Positions 1 to 7,797 of a stretch of DNA of 64,000 nt are shown here, piece after piece (position 1 is the first letter of the stretch; every line of letters starts with the position of its first letter). Below the pieces are notes generated by a model that did no database searches, was not told where the DNA came from, and saw only the letters and a list, made by a program, of their open reading frames with translations. This DNA is from Clostridium sp. D33t1_170424_F3 (lineage in GTDB: Bacteria > Bacillota > Clostridia > Oscillospirales > Acutalibacteraceae), in the NCBI RefSeq assembly GCF_015667585.1, contig NZ_JADPEG010000012.1, positions 1-64,000 on the forward strand, read 5' to 3'. The translations under genes were made by a program, and so were the position numbers.

Positions 1-254
1 GCTTGTGCGCCGCCTCCTTCTGTTAACTCTGCTAAATGTTTTTTCTCGGTATATTAAGAAATCTTGAAAACAGTATTTTATGTGCGTCTCCCCGCGCGAT
101 TTACATACCATAAAACGCCGGGAATCCGCATGAACACTAGGTTTGCGGACTCCCATTTCGTTTCCGGCGGCTAGTGTAAAATCCGAATTGGTGACAAAAT
201 GGTGACCGAACTCCACGGGGAGATATCAGAAGCGGAAACAGGCTATACAAAAAT
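1..254. other. Non-coding left edge
   Basis: No convincing gene starts or ends here. The only structure noticed is an imperfect inverted repeat at about 121-152, with arms gggaatccgca and tgcggactccc and one mismatch. It could be a terminator for a gene to the left of the window or simply a chance hairpin. A short frame reading into the toxin's 3' flank has no ribosome-binding site and was not called. Confidence 0.4.
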
Positions 255-530
255 TCAGAACAAATCGCTATGAGAGCCAGTGCGGGTTAGCGTCAAGACT
301 AGAATGTCATTTTCCACTTTGTAGATGAGCACCCAATCGGGGGTAACGTGACATTCCCTGTAGTTGATCCAGTTTCCTGTAAGAGCATGGTCTTTGTACT
401 TTTCCGCCAATGGCGTGCCAGCGCATAGTAGATCAATGACTGTTTGAAGCAATGCCATATTATATCCACGCTTTATTGCCAGTTTCAAATCCCTTTTAAA
501 GCGTCCGGTTGTCTCAAGTGCATACTTCAT
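255..530 (-). CDS. yafQ: YafQ-family type II toxin (mRNA interferase)
   Basis: Predicted endoribonuclease toxin of the RelE/YafQ superfamily, expected to cleave mRNA on the ribosome. The 91-residue product is full length for YafQ. Counting from the chosen ATG it keeps His48, His61, Asp65, Trp66, His87 and Phe91, in the motifs DHALTGNW, RECHVTPDW and RTGSHSDLF; equivalent residues are implicated in catalysis in E. coli YafQ. So it looks intact. The start at 530 is preferred over an in-frame TTG two codons upstream because GAGGAGG lies 6 nt before it. It overlaps the antitoxin 3' end by 17 bp, which indicates translational coupling, and it should share the antitoxin promoter. Confidence 0.92.
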   Translation of the reverse strand: MKYALETTGRFKRDLKLAIKRGYNMALLQTVIDLLCAGTPLAEKYKDHALTGNWINYRECHVTPDWVLIYKVENDILVLTLTRTGSHSDLF

Positions 531-801
531 TCTCAACCTCCTCTAAGAGTTCAGAGAAGTTGCTATAGCGTTTTGTAGAGGGGTCGCGGCTGATGCGGTC
601 TGCTTCTTCCATTGCAGCTATTGTTTCAGCATTGGGTACGGGCTGGACAACATCAAAGGGTAAGCCGTTTCGCTTAATCGCCTGTTTCAAAAAGATACGG
701 ATAGCTGTTGGAGTATCAAAGCCCAGATCGGAAAATAAAGCGTCAGCGTCTTTTTTTATGGAATCGTCGACACGCACCTGAATAAGCGCATTTTGAGCCA
801 T
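514..801 (-). CDS. dinJ: RelB/DinJ-family antitoxin
   Basis: Antitoxin partner of the downstream YafQ-like toxin. The N-terminal half (IQVRVDDSIKKDADALFSDL) is the ribbon-helix-helix DNA-binding and dimerisation domain typical of DinJ/RelB. The acidic C-terminal half would wrap and neutralise the toxin. The start at 801 is chosen because AAGGAGG lies 7 nt upstream; a more distal ATG at 819 lies beyond that site, inside the operator. The gene is first in the operon and follows a consensus promoter buried in a perfect palindrome, which fits classical autorepression by the toxin-antitoxin complex. The autoregulation is inferred from family knowledge and site layout. Confidence 0.92.
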   Translation of the reverse strand: MAQNALIQVRVDDSIKKDADALFSDLGFDTPTAIRIFLKQAIKRNGLPFDVVQPVPNAETIAAMEEADRISRDPSTKRYSNFSELLEEVENEVCT

Positions 802-814
802 TACTAAGCCTCCT

Positions 815-854
815 TGCATTTGATTGTAATATAATTATATTACAATCAAATGCA
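815..854. promoter_or_regulatory. Perfect 40-bp palindromic operator of the toxin-antitoxin operon
   Basis: The left arm 815-834 is the exact reverse complement of the right arm 835-854, without mismatch or spacer. It covers the -10 box and spacer of the dinJ-yafQ promoter and ends at the antitoxin ribosome-binding site. This is the expected place for the ribbon-helix-helix antitoxin to bind. Confidence 0.85.
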
Positions 855-862
855 TTTGTCAA
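834..862 (-). promoter_or_regulatory. Consensus sigma-A-type promoter of dinJ-yafQ
   Basis: On the minus strand TTGACA (857-862), a 17-bp spacer and TATAAT (834-839) match the consensus at every hexamer position. The -10 box lies near the dyad centre of the 40-bp palindrome and the -35 box just outside it, so a bound repressor would block polymerase directly. Confidence 0.85.
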
Positions 863-1032
863 CAAAAAGCAATAAGACGATTTGTTTCAGTGATAAACAC
901 AAATGCCAGACAGGCTGATCCCTCCCATTCAATGATGACCAAGAGCAAAAACAAAGGTGTCACTGTACTAAAAGGGATTATTGTGTCTATTTTACTTATC
1001 TAATAATAAAGGAAATACCCTTACATCCGCTT

Positions 1033-1061
1033 TTGCAACTACTTTACCACTATCATTTAAT
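1033..1061 (+). promoter_or_regulatory. Candidate promoter of the small ribbon-helix-helix gene
   Basis: TTGCAA (1033-1038), 17 bp, TTTAAT (1056-1061), about 30 bp before the start codon at 1094. Plausible spacing with moderate consensus match. Confidence 0.5.
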
Positions 1062-1093
1062 TGCATCAGACTTTAATAAAGAGGATTAAAAAA

Positions 1094-1258
1094 ATGAAGC
1101 ATTTTTCCCTGCGTATTGAGGAGGAGCCATTAAAAAAGCTGCGCTGTATTGCCAAATACAATAAGCGGTCTGCAACACAAGAACTGCAATGGCTTATTAA
1201 CATGTACATAAAACAATTTGAAAAAGAGCATGGCGCGATTGAAGCTAAAAACGCTTAA
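1094..1258 (+). CDS. Small Arc/ribbon-helix-helix DNA-binding protein
   Basis: A 54-residue basic protein beginning MKHFSLRIEEEPLKKLRCIA. The short strand (HFSLRI) followed by two amphipathic helices and a lysine-rich C-terminus is the Arc/MetJ ribbon-helix-helix pattern, so a small DNA-binding regulator or orphan antitoxin is likely. The start at 1094 is chosen because AGAGGA lies about 8 nt upstream; the frame is open further 5' but without a site. No toxin gene is coupled to it: the next gene is convergent. A shared terminator hairpin follows the stop. The region is more AT-rich than the neighbouring housekeeping genes, consistent with an acquired island shared with the toxin-antitoxin pair. 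Target unknown. Confidence 0.7.
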   Translation: MKHFSLRIEEEPLKKLRCIAKYNKRSATQELQWLINMYIKQFEKEHGAIEAKNA

Positions 1259-1260
1259 TC

Positions 1261-1284
1261 AGGAAAAGGGCGCCGCCCCTTTCC
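1261..1284. terminator. Bidirectional hairpin between convergent genes
   Basis: Arms aggaaaagggc and gccccttttcct-like (1261-1271 and 1274-1284, one mismatch) separate the small regulator from the convergent FUSC gene. There is no long T-tract, so termination strength is uncertain. Confidence 0.45.
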
Positions 1285-1293
1285 TGTTCCCAT

Positions 1294-3021
1294 TTAATTG
1301 GCCGCCGGAGCCATAGCGCGCTCCGTGATACGGTTCCCGGCGTGCGCGCGGCGCACCTCGGCCCGGCACTTTTTGAGCAGGCCGGCAAGCCCCTCCCAAT
1401 TGGCGTCCTTCGCATTCTGGCAGAGCTTCTCTTCCAGCAGATAGGTCTGGATCACCAGACTGTAATAGATCTGCGGGTCCGCGTTTTCCTGCCGGCAAAC
1501 CTCAGTGAGCAGTTCCGTTGTGCGGGCGTATTTGGTCCAGAGCTGGCGCGTGGCAAGCCTGCGGCTAAACGGAAAGACCAGGCAGTTGAAGACCATGGCC
1601 ACGACAACGCCGAGCAGGATATAGCCCAGCCGAACGGCAAGCATGGACCCAACCTCCGCCCAGCCAAAGCTGTTCATCAGAACCGCGCCGCCCAGCGCGC
1701 CGACAGTGGAACAGGCGTAGGTACCCGTGTAGTCCGAAAAATAGAAGGACAGGTATCCGGAAAGCATCATGACCGCCGTCCGGCCCGCCATGGAGGGGAT
1801 CAGCGCATAGAGCGCCACAGACGCAACGCCGCCAACCGCCGTCGCGATCAATCGCTTTTTTGCCTTCCGCCCCACGTCGTCCGCATAGGGCAGGGAAACG
1901 GAAGCGATGGTGAACAGCAGCCACTTGCCGTGCGGAAGGGAAAACGCCTGCACCAACAGGGTTGCCGCCGCCAGAAGGACCGCCACGCGCAGCGCATAGA
2001 TCAGACGCACCGGGCTGACGTCCAGCGCGGCCTTGATCCGCACGGAAAGGGAAAGGGCGGTCGGGCGGTAAAAAGTCCTTTTCTCCGGGTCCGTCATGTG
2101 CAGCAGGCGGGAACGGATATATTCCACGCTGTCGCAGAGTCCGTCCGCCGCCGGATCGTCTTCCGGGATTGCAAACGGCTCCAGCGCCTTTTGCTTCTTC
2201 TGCACAAACGCTTCAAACGCGTTTAATTGTTCCAGAACCCAGTGCAACAGCTTCGCGCGCTCCGGCGTGACGGGTCCTTCCAGATCGTAGAGCTGTAAAA
2301 TCAGATATTCCAGGCCGCGCCCGGAATCGATCATTGCAAAGCTCGCGTCCGAGACGCAGAGCGGCTTTCTCCGGCGCTCGTATACCATGCGGCTGAGCTT
2401 GTAGAGGTTTTCACGCACCGTCTGCGGATCGTCGGGGTTTCCCTTCCCGTCCAACAGACATTCGATACATTGCCTGGCCTCCGCAAGGATGGCGGAAAGT
2501 GCGTCCCGTGTGGTCTCCACCACCCGCTTCCGGCCCATCACAAATTGGTACAGAATGATGCAGACCGCGCCAACCAGCATGCCCAGCACGCGTTTGGGAA
2601 GCTGTTCCGGCGTGATGGGAGAAATAAATACCAGGAACAGATAGGACAGGATATACGGGAAATACATATGGCTGGCATGTTCATAGGTAAATACATACAG
2701 GATCACAAAGACGGCGGCAAAATTAACCAGCAATGCGGGAACCGGGCTGAGCGTCGCCACAAAACAGGCCGCCACCGCCATCAGCACCAACACCAGCGCC
2801 TGCATGCACAGATGCCGCAGCGGCGCCGCCGTCATGTCGCGCACCATGGAAGACGCCATCATAATGGTAAAAATCACGCCGACAATGGAGTTCTCCGCGC
2901 CGAATACGGCCTGAAACACATTGACAAACGCAATAATAAAAAGAAAGTCCAAGGTAGCAAAGCGGAAGTTCTTTTTCACGCTCGCCCGGACTTTTTCAAA
3001 GAGGCTGTTAACTTTTTCCAT
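1294..3021 (-). CDS. FUSC-family membrane protein (aromatic acid exporter-like)
   Basis: A 575-residue integral membrane protein with the bipartite FUSC/ArAE layout: a first cluster of hydrophobic segments (about residues 20-170), a soluble helical region of about 170-330, then a second cluster (about 350-500) and a soluble C-terminus. FUSC proteins are proposed efflux carriers of aromatic or other organic acids (for example YccS, AaeB); the substrate here is unknown. The ATG at 3021 is preferred over one ten codons upstream because AAAGGAG lies 9 nt before it. The gene is monocistronic, with its own promoter just upstream and a convergent neighbour downstream. Confidence 0.8.
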   Translation of the reverse strand: MEKVNSLFEKVRASVKKNFRFATLDFLFIIAFVNVFQAVFGAENSIVGVIFTIMMASSMVRDMTAAPLRHLCMQALVLVLMAVAACFVATLSPVPALLVNFAAVFVILYVFTYEHASHMYFPYILSYLFLVFISPITPEQLPKRVLGMLVGAVCIILYQFVMGRKRVVETTRDALSAILAEARQCIECLLDGKGNPDDPQTVRENLYKLSRMVYERRRKPLCVSDASFAMIDSGRGLEYLILQLYDLEGPVTPERAKLLHWVLEQLNAFEAFVQKKQKALEPFAIPEDDPAADGLCDSVEYIRSRLLHMTDPEKRTFYRPTALSLSVRIKAALDVSPVRLIYALRVAVLLAAATLLVQAFSLPHGKWLLFTIASVSLPYADDVGRKAKKRLIATAVGGVASVALYALIPSMAGRTAVMMLSGYLSFYFSDYTGTYACSTVGALGGAVLMNSFGWAEVGSMLAVRLGYILLGVVVAMVFNCLVFPFSRRLATRQLWTKYARTTELLTEVCRQENADPQIYYSLVIQTYLLEEKLCQNAKDANWEGLAGLLKKCRAEVRRAHAGNRITERAMAPAAN

Positions 3022-3046
3022 GAACCGATTGCTCCTTTCTGGATCT

Positions 3047-3076
3047 ATCATACCACTTTGCCGGACATCGGTTCAA
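3047..3076 (-). promoter_or_regulatory. Promoter of the FUSC gene
   Basis: Minus strand TTGAAC (3071-3076), 18-bp spacer, TATGAT (3047-3052), with a TGg extension next to the -10 box. The predicted transcript would start about 20 nt before the start codon. Confidence 0.6.
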
Positions 3077-3181
3077 TAACGTCTCTGCCGCACAGATTTT
3101 GTAAACTTTTTATGAACAGCCGGATTTCATAGAAAATGCTTTCAGCGCTGGTAAAAGAACCGGAATGATAATTGGCAGAAT

Positions 3182-3220
3182 AAAAGAGATTCCCTCACCG
3201 CAGACGGGGGAATCTCTTTT
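3182..3220 (-). terminator. Intrinsic terminator after the lipoprotein gene
   Basis: Inverted repeat with arms aaaagagattccc and gggaatctctttt; the T-rich arm follows on either strand. It lies about 50 bp past the lipoprotein stop. Confidence 0.7.
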
Positions 3221-3269
3221 ATTCTGCTATCCTTAAAAATGCGTCGTGACACAGGTTCCTGATTTCCGG

Positions 3270-4022
3270 TCAATAGGGAATTGCAAAGCTGTCAAACCGC
3301 CAGCCGTTTTCCGTTTTCACCATTTTGACGGCAAACGGCACTGTGGTATCGTTAGCCGGGTCGCCGCTGCTTTTCGGCAGGGCGTCGTTATAATGGCCGA
3401 TCAGATTGAATTCAATCTCGTTTTCATTCTGTTTGACAAGCTCAAACGTCGTTCCCTTATAGGTGATGTTTGCGCCGCGGTCGCCGGGTGCGGTCAGCAG
3501 GCCGCCTGTCCCGTCGTCAATGTAGCATTCCGATTCATTCAGAAAATCGGTGTACTCCACCGTAAAAACGCTTTCCATCGCTTTGCGGTAATCGGCATAA
3601 CTGTCAAAGCCCCGGTCCGGATAATAGGTTCGACCGTTTCCGTCCTCTATGCCCTCGACCTCCATATCCGGCTCAAAACCGCTGGTCATGGAGAAGTGGC
3701 AATACATGCGGTACGCCGCCTTGTACAGAAGCTGCTGGTCGCCGTTCAAAAAATCCGGCAAGGTCAGGCCCTCGCTGAGCTCCGGTTCGGGAATCAGCCG
3801 GTCGGCGGCGGCGCCCTCCGCGGCGGCCTCCTCCGGAGAAGAAGACGTTTCCTCCGGGACGGCGCTTTCTTCTGAAGAAGCGGGCGCTTCTTCAGAGCTG
3901 GAGCTCTCCACATCCTGGCTGGGCGGCGGCCCTTTGGGAACCTGATTGACCGTCCATACGCATCCCGCCAGAAGTCCCGCCATACAGGCGGCCATGATCC
4001 ATGCCAATACGATCTTTTTCAC
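3270..4022 (-). CDS. Secreted lipoprotein of unknown function
   Basis: A 250-residue predicted lipoprotein. The signal peptide MKKIVLAWIMAACMAGLLAG is followed by the lipidated Cys21 (lipobox LAGC). Residues about 30-75 form a low-complexity Ser/Glu/Pro/Ala linker. The folded C-terminal part (about 80-250) has the feel of a small NTF2- or IseA-like domain, but no signature is strong enough to name it. The start is GTG at 4022, with AAAGGGG 9 nt upstream. A terminator follows. The protein is probably tethered to the outer face of the membrane; no partner is evident from its neighbours. Confidence 0.7.
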   Translation of the reverse strand: MKKIVLAWIMAACMAGLLAGCVWTVNQVPKGPPPSQDVESSSSEEAPASSEESAVPEETSSSPEEAAAEGAAADRLIPEPELSEGLTLPDFLNGDQQLLYKAAYRMYCHFSMTSGFEPDMEVEGIEDGNGRTYYPDRGFDSYADYRKAMESVFTVEYTDFLNESECYIDDGTGGLLTAPGDRGANITYKGTTFELVKQNENEIEFNLIGHYNDALPKSSGDPANDTTVPFAVKMVKTENGWRFDSFAIPY

Positions 4023-4081
4023 TTTTTTCGCCCCTTTCTGCTGTACTGAGAAGGGGTTGCATCACCATGGACGGAAGTCAC

Positions 4082-4154
4082 AAAACCGGCTGAATCCAAC
4101 AATTCCCCCCGCCTGCGGCGGGGGGAATCACGCTTATCCTGCTCTCATTTTGCG
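4082..4154 (+). repeat. Dispersed hairpin repeat, copy 1 (downstream of argF)
   Basis: The core 4088-4142 contains a perfect 12-bp stem (4102-4113 with 4117-4128) around loop tgc. It is flanked by ggctgaatc on one side and cgcttatcctg on the other. The same arrangement recurs at 33374-33427 and, inverted, at 35416-35471. It begins 48 bp past the argF stop on the transcribed strand. No T-tract follows, so it is not a typical intrinsic terminator. Confidence 0.85.
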
Positions 4155-4189
4155 CAAACCGTGCAAAGTGACACAGCCACGACTTTCTA

Positions 4190-5098
4190 TTATTTTCTGC
4201 CCAGCAGCTTGACCAGAACGGCCTTCTGCGCGTGCAGGCGGTTTTCCGCCTCGTCAAAGATTTCCGCCGAATGCTTTTCAAAAACCTCCGCGGTGATCTC
4301 TTCGCCGCGGTGCGCGGGCAGGCAGTGTTGCACCATCGCGTCCGGCTTTGCAACGGACATGATTTCGTCGTTGATCTGGAAGCCCTGGAAGGCTGCGCGG
4401 CGCTTCTGCGCCTCTTCCTCCTGGCCCATGGAAGCCCACACGTCCGTGATCACGACGTCCGCGCCGCGCGCCGCTTCCTTCGGGTCGTTCGTAATGCTGA
4501 ACGCCGGATGCTGCACCGCAAAGTCGAGGACCGCCGCGCTGGGCTTGTAGTCGTTCGGGCAGGCGACCGCGACTTCCATCTTCATCTTGAGGCAGCCGAC
4601 GATCAGGGAGTTCATCATATTGTTTCCGTCGCCGATGAAGCACATCTTGAGTCCGTCCAAACTGCCCTTCTTCTCACGGATGGTCATCAGGTCCGCCAGC
4701 ACCTGGCAGGGATGGGCAAAATCGGTCAGGCCGTTGATGATCGGGATGGTGCCGTTCTGCGCCAGCGCATCCACCTCGGACTGCTTGAAGGTGCGGATCA
4801 TGATGCCGTCCAGATAGCGGGACAGCACGCGCGCGGTGTCTTCCACCGGCTCGCCGCGGCCGATCTGCAGGTCGTTTGAGGAGAGGAACAGCGGCAGTCC
4901 GCCCAACTGGTACATGCCGACTTCAAACGAAACGCGGGTACGCGTGGAAGCCTTTTCAAAAATCATGCCCAGGGTCTTGCCCGCGAGATGGCGGTGCTCA
5001 ATGCCGTGCTTCTGCTCGTATTTGAGCTGGTCCGCGAGGTTCAGGATGCTGGTGATGTCCTCCGTGGTAAGGTCGAGCATTTTTAACAGGTGTTTCAT
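4190..5098 (-). CDS. argF: Ornithine carbamoyltransferase
   Basis: Makes citrulline from ornithine and carbamoyl phosphate, the sixth step of arginine synthesis in the cytoplasm. The 302-residue length is normal. The carbamoyl-phosphate loop STRTRVSFE starts at residue 51, the ornithine-side motif HCLPAHRGEE lies near residue 263, and FIGDGNNM marks the second domain. The start at 5098 has GGGAGG 9 nt upstream. argD ends 49 bp before it on the same strand, so it is probably the last gene of the argB-argD-argF transcript. Family placement is firm; an anabolic role follows from the complete arg set nearby rather than from an arc operon. Confidence 0.96.
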   Translation of the reverse strand: MKHLLKMLDLTTEDITSILNLADQLKYEQKHGIEHRHLAGKTLGMIFEKASTRTRVSFEVGMYQLGGLPLFLSSNDLQIGRGEPVEDTARVLSRYLDGIMIRTFKQSEVDALAQNGTIPIINGLTDFAHPCQVLADLMTIREKKGSLDGLKMCFIGDGNNMMNSLIVGCLKMKMEVAVACPNDYKPSAAVLDFAVQHPAFSITNDPKEAARGADVVITDVWASMGQEEEAQKRRAAFQGFQINDEIMSVAKPDAMVQHCLPAHRGEEITAEVFEKHSAEIFDEAENRLHAQKAVLVKLLGRK

Positions 5099-5146
5099 TG
5101 GTGATGTCCTCCCATTTTCGCCGTTTGGCTTTCTATTACAGGTTTT

Positions 5147-6322
5147 TTATAGTTCAGAAATGGTCCTCTGCAAAATTGCAAGGCCCTGATCGATTTCCTC
5201 TTTGGTGATGGTCAGCGGCGGCAGGAACCGCAGCAGCGTCTTCGCGGTGAGCACCAGCAGGCCGTTCGGCACGCAGGCCGCCGCGACCGCCCTGGCGTTA
5301 TCTTTTTTCAAAACGGCGCCCAGCATCAGGCCCATGCCGCGCACCTCTTCAATCGCGTCCATTGCTTCCAGTTTCCCGCGCAGGTACGCGCCCTTTTCCG
5401 CCACGTCCTCCAGAAAACCTGGTTGCAGCACTTTGTCCAGCACCGCCAGCGCGCCGGCGCACACCACCGGGTTGCCGCCGAAGGTGGAACCGTGCATGCC
5501 CGCGTCCATCACATTGCCCAGCCGCTCCGTGCACAGGCACGCGCCGATCGGCAGCCCGCCGCCCAGACCTTTCGCGCTGGTGACGACGTCCGGCTGGATA
5601 TTGTAATGCGCAAAGCAGAACAGTTTGCCCGTGCGGCCGATGCCCGTCTGTACCTCGTCGACCATCAGCAGAACATCGCGTTCCCTGCAAAACGCCGCCA
5701 GCTCCTGCACAAACGCCGGTTCCAGCGGGCAGACGCCGCCTTCGCCCTGAACCAGCTCGATCAGCACCGCGCAGGTGTTTGCATCCGCCTTTGCGCGGAC
5801 GCTCTCCATATTGGCGTCCGCGTAGGAGAAACCCTCCGTGAACGGGGTAAAATGCTGATGGAACGCGTCCTGCCCCGTCGCCGCCAGCGTGGTTACGGTG
5901 CGCCCGTGAAACGAATTGTTCAGGGTAACGATCTGGTTGCAAGTTTCCCCATGCGCCTGCGTGCCGTATTTGCGCGCCAGCTTGATGGCGCACTCGTTGG
6001 CCTCCGCGCCGGAATTGCCAAAGAACACCTTGGAAAACCCGGACGCCGTGCAGAGCCGTTCCGCAAGCTGCGTCATCACCGGGCTGTAATACAGGTTGGA
6101 GATATGCTGGAGCGCCGCCGCCTGCTCCGCCACCGCTTTTGTCCAATCCGGGTCGCAGTAGCCGAGCGCGTTGACGCCGATGCCCGCGGTAAAGTCAATA
6201 TAGGTTTTTCCTTCCGTGTCCACCGCCGTGGCCCCTTTGCCGCTGACCAGCGCCGCCGGAAACCTGCCGTAGGTGGGCATGACATAGGTTTGCTCCTGCT
6301 GTTTGACCGTATCAAAATGCAT
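5147..6322 (-). CDS. argD: Acetylornithine aminotransferase
   Basis: PLP-dependent class III aminotransferase converting N-acetylglutamate semialdehyde to N-acetylornithine. The 391-residue product has the usual length. Motifs: FGNSGAEANECAIKLAR (cofactor phosphate site), VDEVQTGIGRTGK (PLP aspartate region) and SAKGLGGGLPIGACL with the Schiff-base lysine. The ATG at 6322 is preferred over an upstream ATG at 6358 because AGAAGGA precedes it and the longer form would overlap the upstream gene. It sits 19 bp after the MGMT gene and 49 bp before argF in a run of same-strand genes. Confidence 0.95.
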   Translation of the reverse strand: MHFDTVKQQEQTYVMPTYGRFPAALVSGKGATAVDTEGKTYIDFTAGIGVNALGYCDPDWTKAVAEQAAALQHISNLYYSPVMTQLAERLCTASGFSKVFFGNSGAEANECAIKLARKYGTQAHGETCNQIVTLNNSFHGRTVTTLAATGQDAFHQHFTPFTEGFSYADANMESVRAKADANTCAVLIELVQGEGGVCPLEPAFVQELAAFCRERDVLLMVDEVQTGIGRTGKLFCFAHYNIQPDVVTSAKGLGGGLPIGACLCTERLGNVMDAGMHGSTFGGNPVVCAGALAVLDKVLQPGFLEDVAEKGAYLRGKLEAMDAIEEVRGMGLMLGAVLKKDNARAVAAACVPNGLLVLTAKTLLRFLPPLTITKEEIDQGLAILQRTISEL

Positions 6323-6341
6323 GTCGATTCCTTCTATCTGC

Positions 6342-6665
6342 TTAAAATTTGACGCCATATCGCTTCATATCGACGCAGCCGTCGTCGCCGACCTCCACGC
6401 CTTCGCCTTCCAGCAGCCTGCGCTGCTCTTCCGGCCCGCCAAATGCGAATTCCGGCGCCAGCCGCCCCTCCCGGTTCACCACGCGGTGGCATGGGACAGG
6501 GTTTTCCCCGCCCATGACCCACGGGTAAGGATTATGGTGCAGCGCCCAGCCGACAGCCCTCGCGCCCCTGGGGCTGCCGGCCAGGAAGGCAACCTGCCCG
6601 TAGGAGATTACCTGCCCCCGAGGGACACGCCGCACAATTTCGTATACGCGTTGATTAAAGTTCAT
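6342..6665 (-). CDS. MGMT-family DNA methyltransferase domain protein
   Basis: A 107-residue protein equal to the C-terminal DNA-binding domain of O6-alkylguanine-DNA alkyltransferases. It keeps the PCHRVV motif with its acceptor cysteine (unlike ATL proteins, which have Trp there), the helix-turn-helix segment ARAVGWALHHNP with the arginine finger, and the N-terminal block RVPRGQVISYGQVA. The usual N-terminal domain is missing, as in other short bacterial MGMT-like proteins, so a repair role is plausible but not proven. It lies between argB and argD with short gaps (35 and 19 bp), so it is probably co-transcribed with arginine genes. No functional link to arginine synthesis is known. Confidence 0.85.
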   Translation of the reverse strand: MNFNQRVYEIVRRVPRGQVISYGQVAFLAGSPRGARAVGWALHHNPYPWVMGGENPVPCHRVVNREGRLAPEFAFGGPEEQRRLLEGEGVEVGDDGCVDMKRYGVKF

Positions 6666-6700
6666 TTGCCAGTCCTATCTATTTCAAAAGTCATTTGTTA

Positions 6701-7561
6701 TCAGTACAGCATCGTTCCGACGCCCTCATCGGAGAACAGCTCGATCAGAATGGAATGCGGGATGCGCCCATCCAGAATGTGCGCGCGGCTTACACCGCGC
6801 CGGACGGCCTCCACACAGCAGTCGATCTTCGGGATCATGCCGCCGCCGATGATGCCCTGGTTTTTCAGGCTGGGCACCTCGCTGACATTGACCACGGGAA
6901 TCAGGGTGTCTTCGTCGTCCTTGTCGCGCAGCAGGCCGCGGATGTCCGTCATCAGGATCAGCTTGATCGCGTCGAGCTTTGCCGCGATGCGCGCCGCCGC
7001 AATGTCGGCGTTGATGTTGAATACTTCGCCGTTTTCGCCCGCCGCCACGGTGGAGATGATCGGCACGTAGCCGTTTTTCGCCGCGTTCATGATGATATCG
7101 GTGTTGACCTCCGTGATGCGGCCCACATAGCCGAGATCGCCCTCGCTGGAGCGGAGTTTTTCCGCCGTCAGCATGCCGCCGTCCAAGCCGCACAGGCCGA
7201 CCGCCTGGCCGCCGTGCCGCTCCAGGAGCTGCACCAGGTCTTTATTCACCTTGCCCGCCAGCACCATCTGCACGATGTCGATGGTCTCTTCGTCCGTCAC
7301 GCGCATGCCGCCGACAAACTCGCTGACCTTGCCGACCTTTTTCAGCATAGCGCTGATTTCCGGCCCGCCGCCGTGCACCAGCACCACATTGATGCCGACC
7401 AGCTGCATCAGCACAATGTCGCTCATCACGGCGTCCTTCAGGTCTTTGTTAATCATCGCGTTGCCGCCGTATTTGACAACGACGGTCTTTCCCGCGTATT
7501 TTTGTATGTACGGCAGCGCCTGTACCAGCACTCTGGCCCTGTCGGCATTTGAAATCTTCAT
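6701..7561 (-). CDS. argB: Acetylglutamate kinase
   Basis: Phosphorylates N-acetylglutamate, the second committed step to arginine. The 286-residue product has the amino-acid kinase fold signatures KYGGNAM (nucleotide and phosphate site), VLVHGGGPEIS and the C-terminal GGGMIPKI. The start at 7561 is preferred over one 15 codons upstream because AAAGGAGT lies 8 nt before it. An N-terminal helix of about 25 residues precedes the first kinase strand, a feature of arginine-inhibited enzymes, so feedback inhibition by arginine is inferred. A 233-bp gap with a tandem repeat separates it from argJ. Confidence 0.95.
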   Translation of the reverse strand: MKISNADRARVLVQALPYIQKYAGKTVVVKYGGNAMINKDLKDAVMSDIVLMQLVGINVVLVHGGGPEISAMLKKVGKVSEFVGGMRVTDEETIDIVQMVLAGKVNKDLVQLLERHGGQAVGLCGLDGGMLTAEKLRSSEGDLGYVGRITEVNTDIIMNAAKNGYVPIISTVAAGENGEVFNINADIAAARIAAKLDAIKLILMTDIRGLLRDKDDEDTLIPVVNVSEVPSLKNQGIIGGGMIPKIDCCVEAVRRGVSRAHILDGRIPHSILIELFSDEGVGTMLY

Positions 7562-7619
7562 GTTCGGCACTCCTTTAAGGATGGTACTTGATCTATCTGC
7601 ATTCATAAACCCGCCAAAA

Positions 7620-7797
7620 CAGGTATTTGCCCTTTTCGTCCCGCCCCTGCACGCTTTATCATCGAAGTAAATAAAGGGCGGGCCGTGTGTGCAGGCTCAG
7701 CCTGACCAGGTATTTGCTCTTTCCGTCCCGCCTCTGCGCATTTCATCACTGAATAAGAGTAAAGGGCGGGCCGTGCATGCAGGCTCAGCCTGCTCAA
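7620..7797 (-). repeat. Two imperfect 89-bp tandem repeats between argJ and argB
   Basis: Units 7620-7708 and 7709-7797 align end to end. Both contain aggtatttgc, cgtcccgcc, aaagggcgggccgtg and the palindrome gcaggctcagcctg. Within each unit, cccgcc and ggcggg can pair across about 35 nt, so the transcript could fold into two similar hairpins. The second unit runs into the argJ stop codon. No reading frame with a start signal covers it. Confidence 0.8.

Noticed and set aside
1-254. Remnant integrase end with the sequence ttggtgacaaaatggtgacc
   Set aside because: The frame is closed by a stop just upstream and is too short to support any assignment.
6342-6665. Alkyltransferase-like (ATL) protein without catalytic cysteine
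   Set aside because: The motif reads PCHRVV, so the acceptor cysteine is present.
7620-7797. CRISPR-like array
   Set aside because: Only two units, 89 bp each, directly adjoining, with no spacers and no cas genes.
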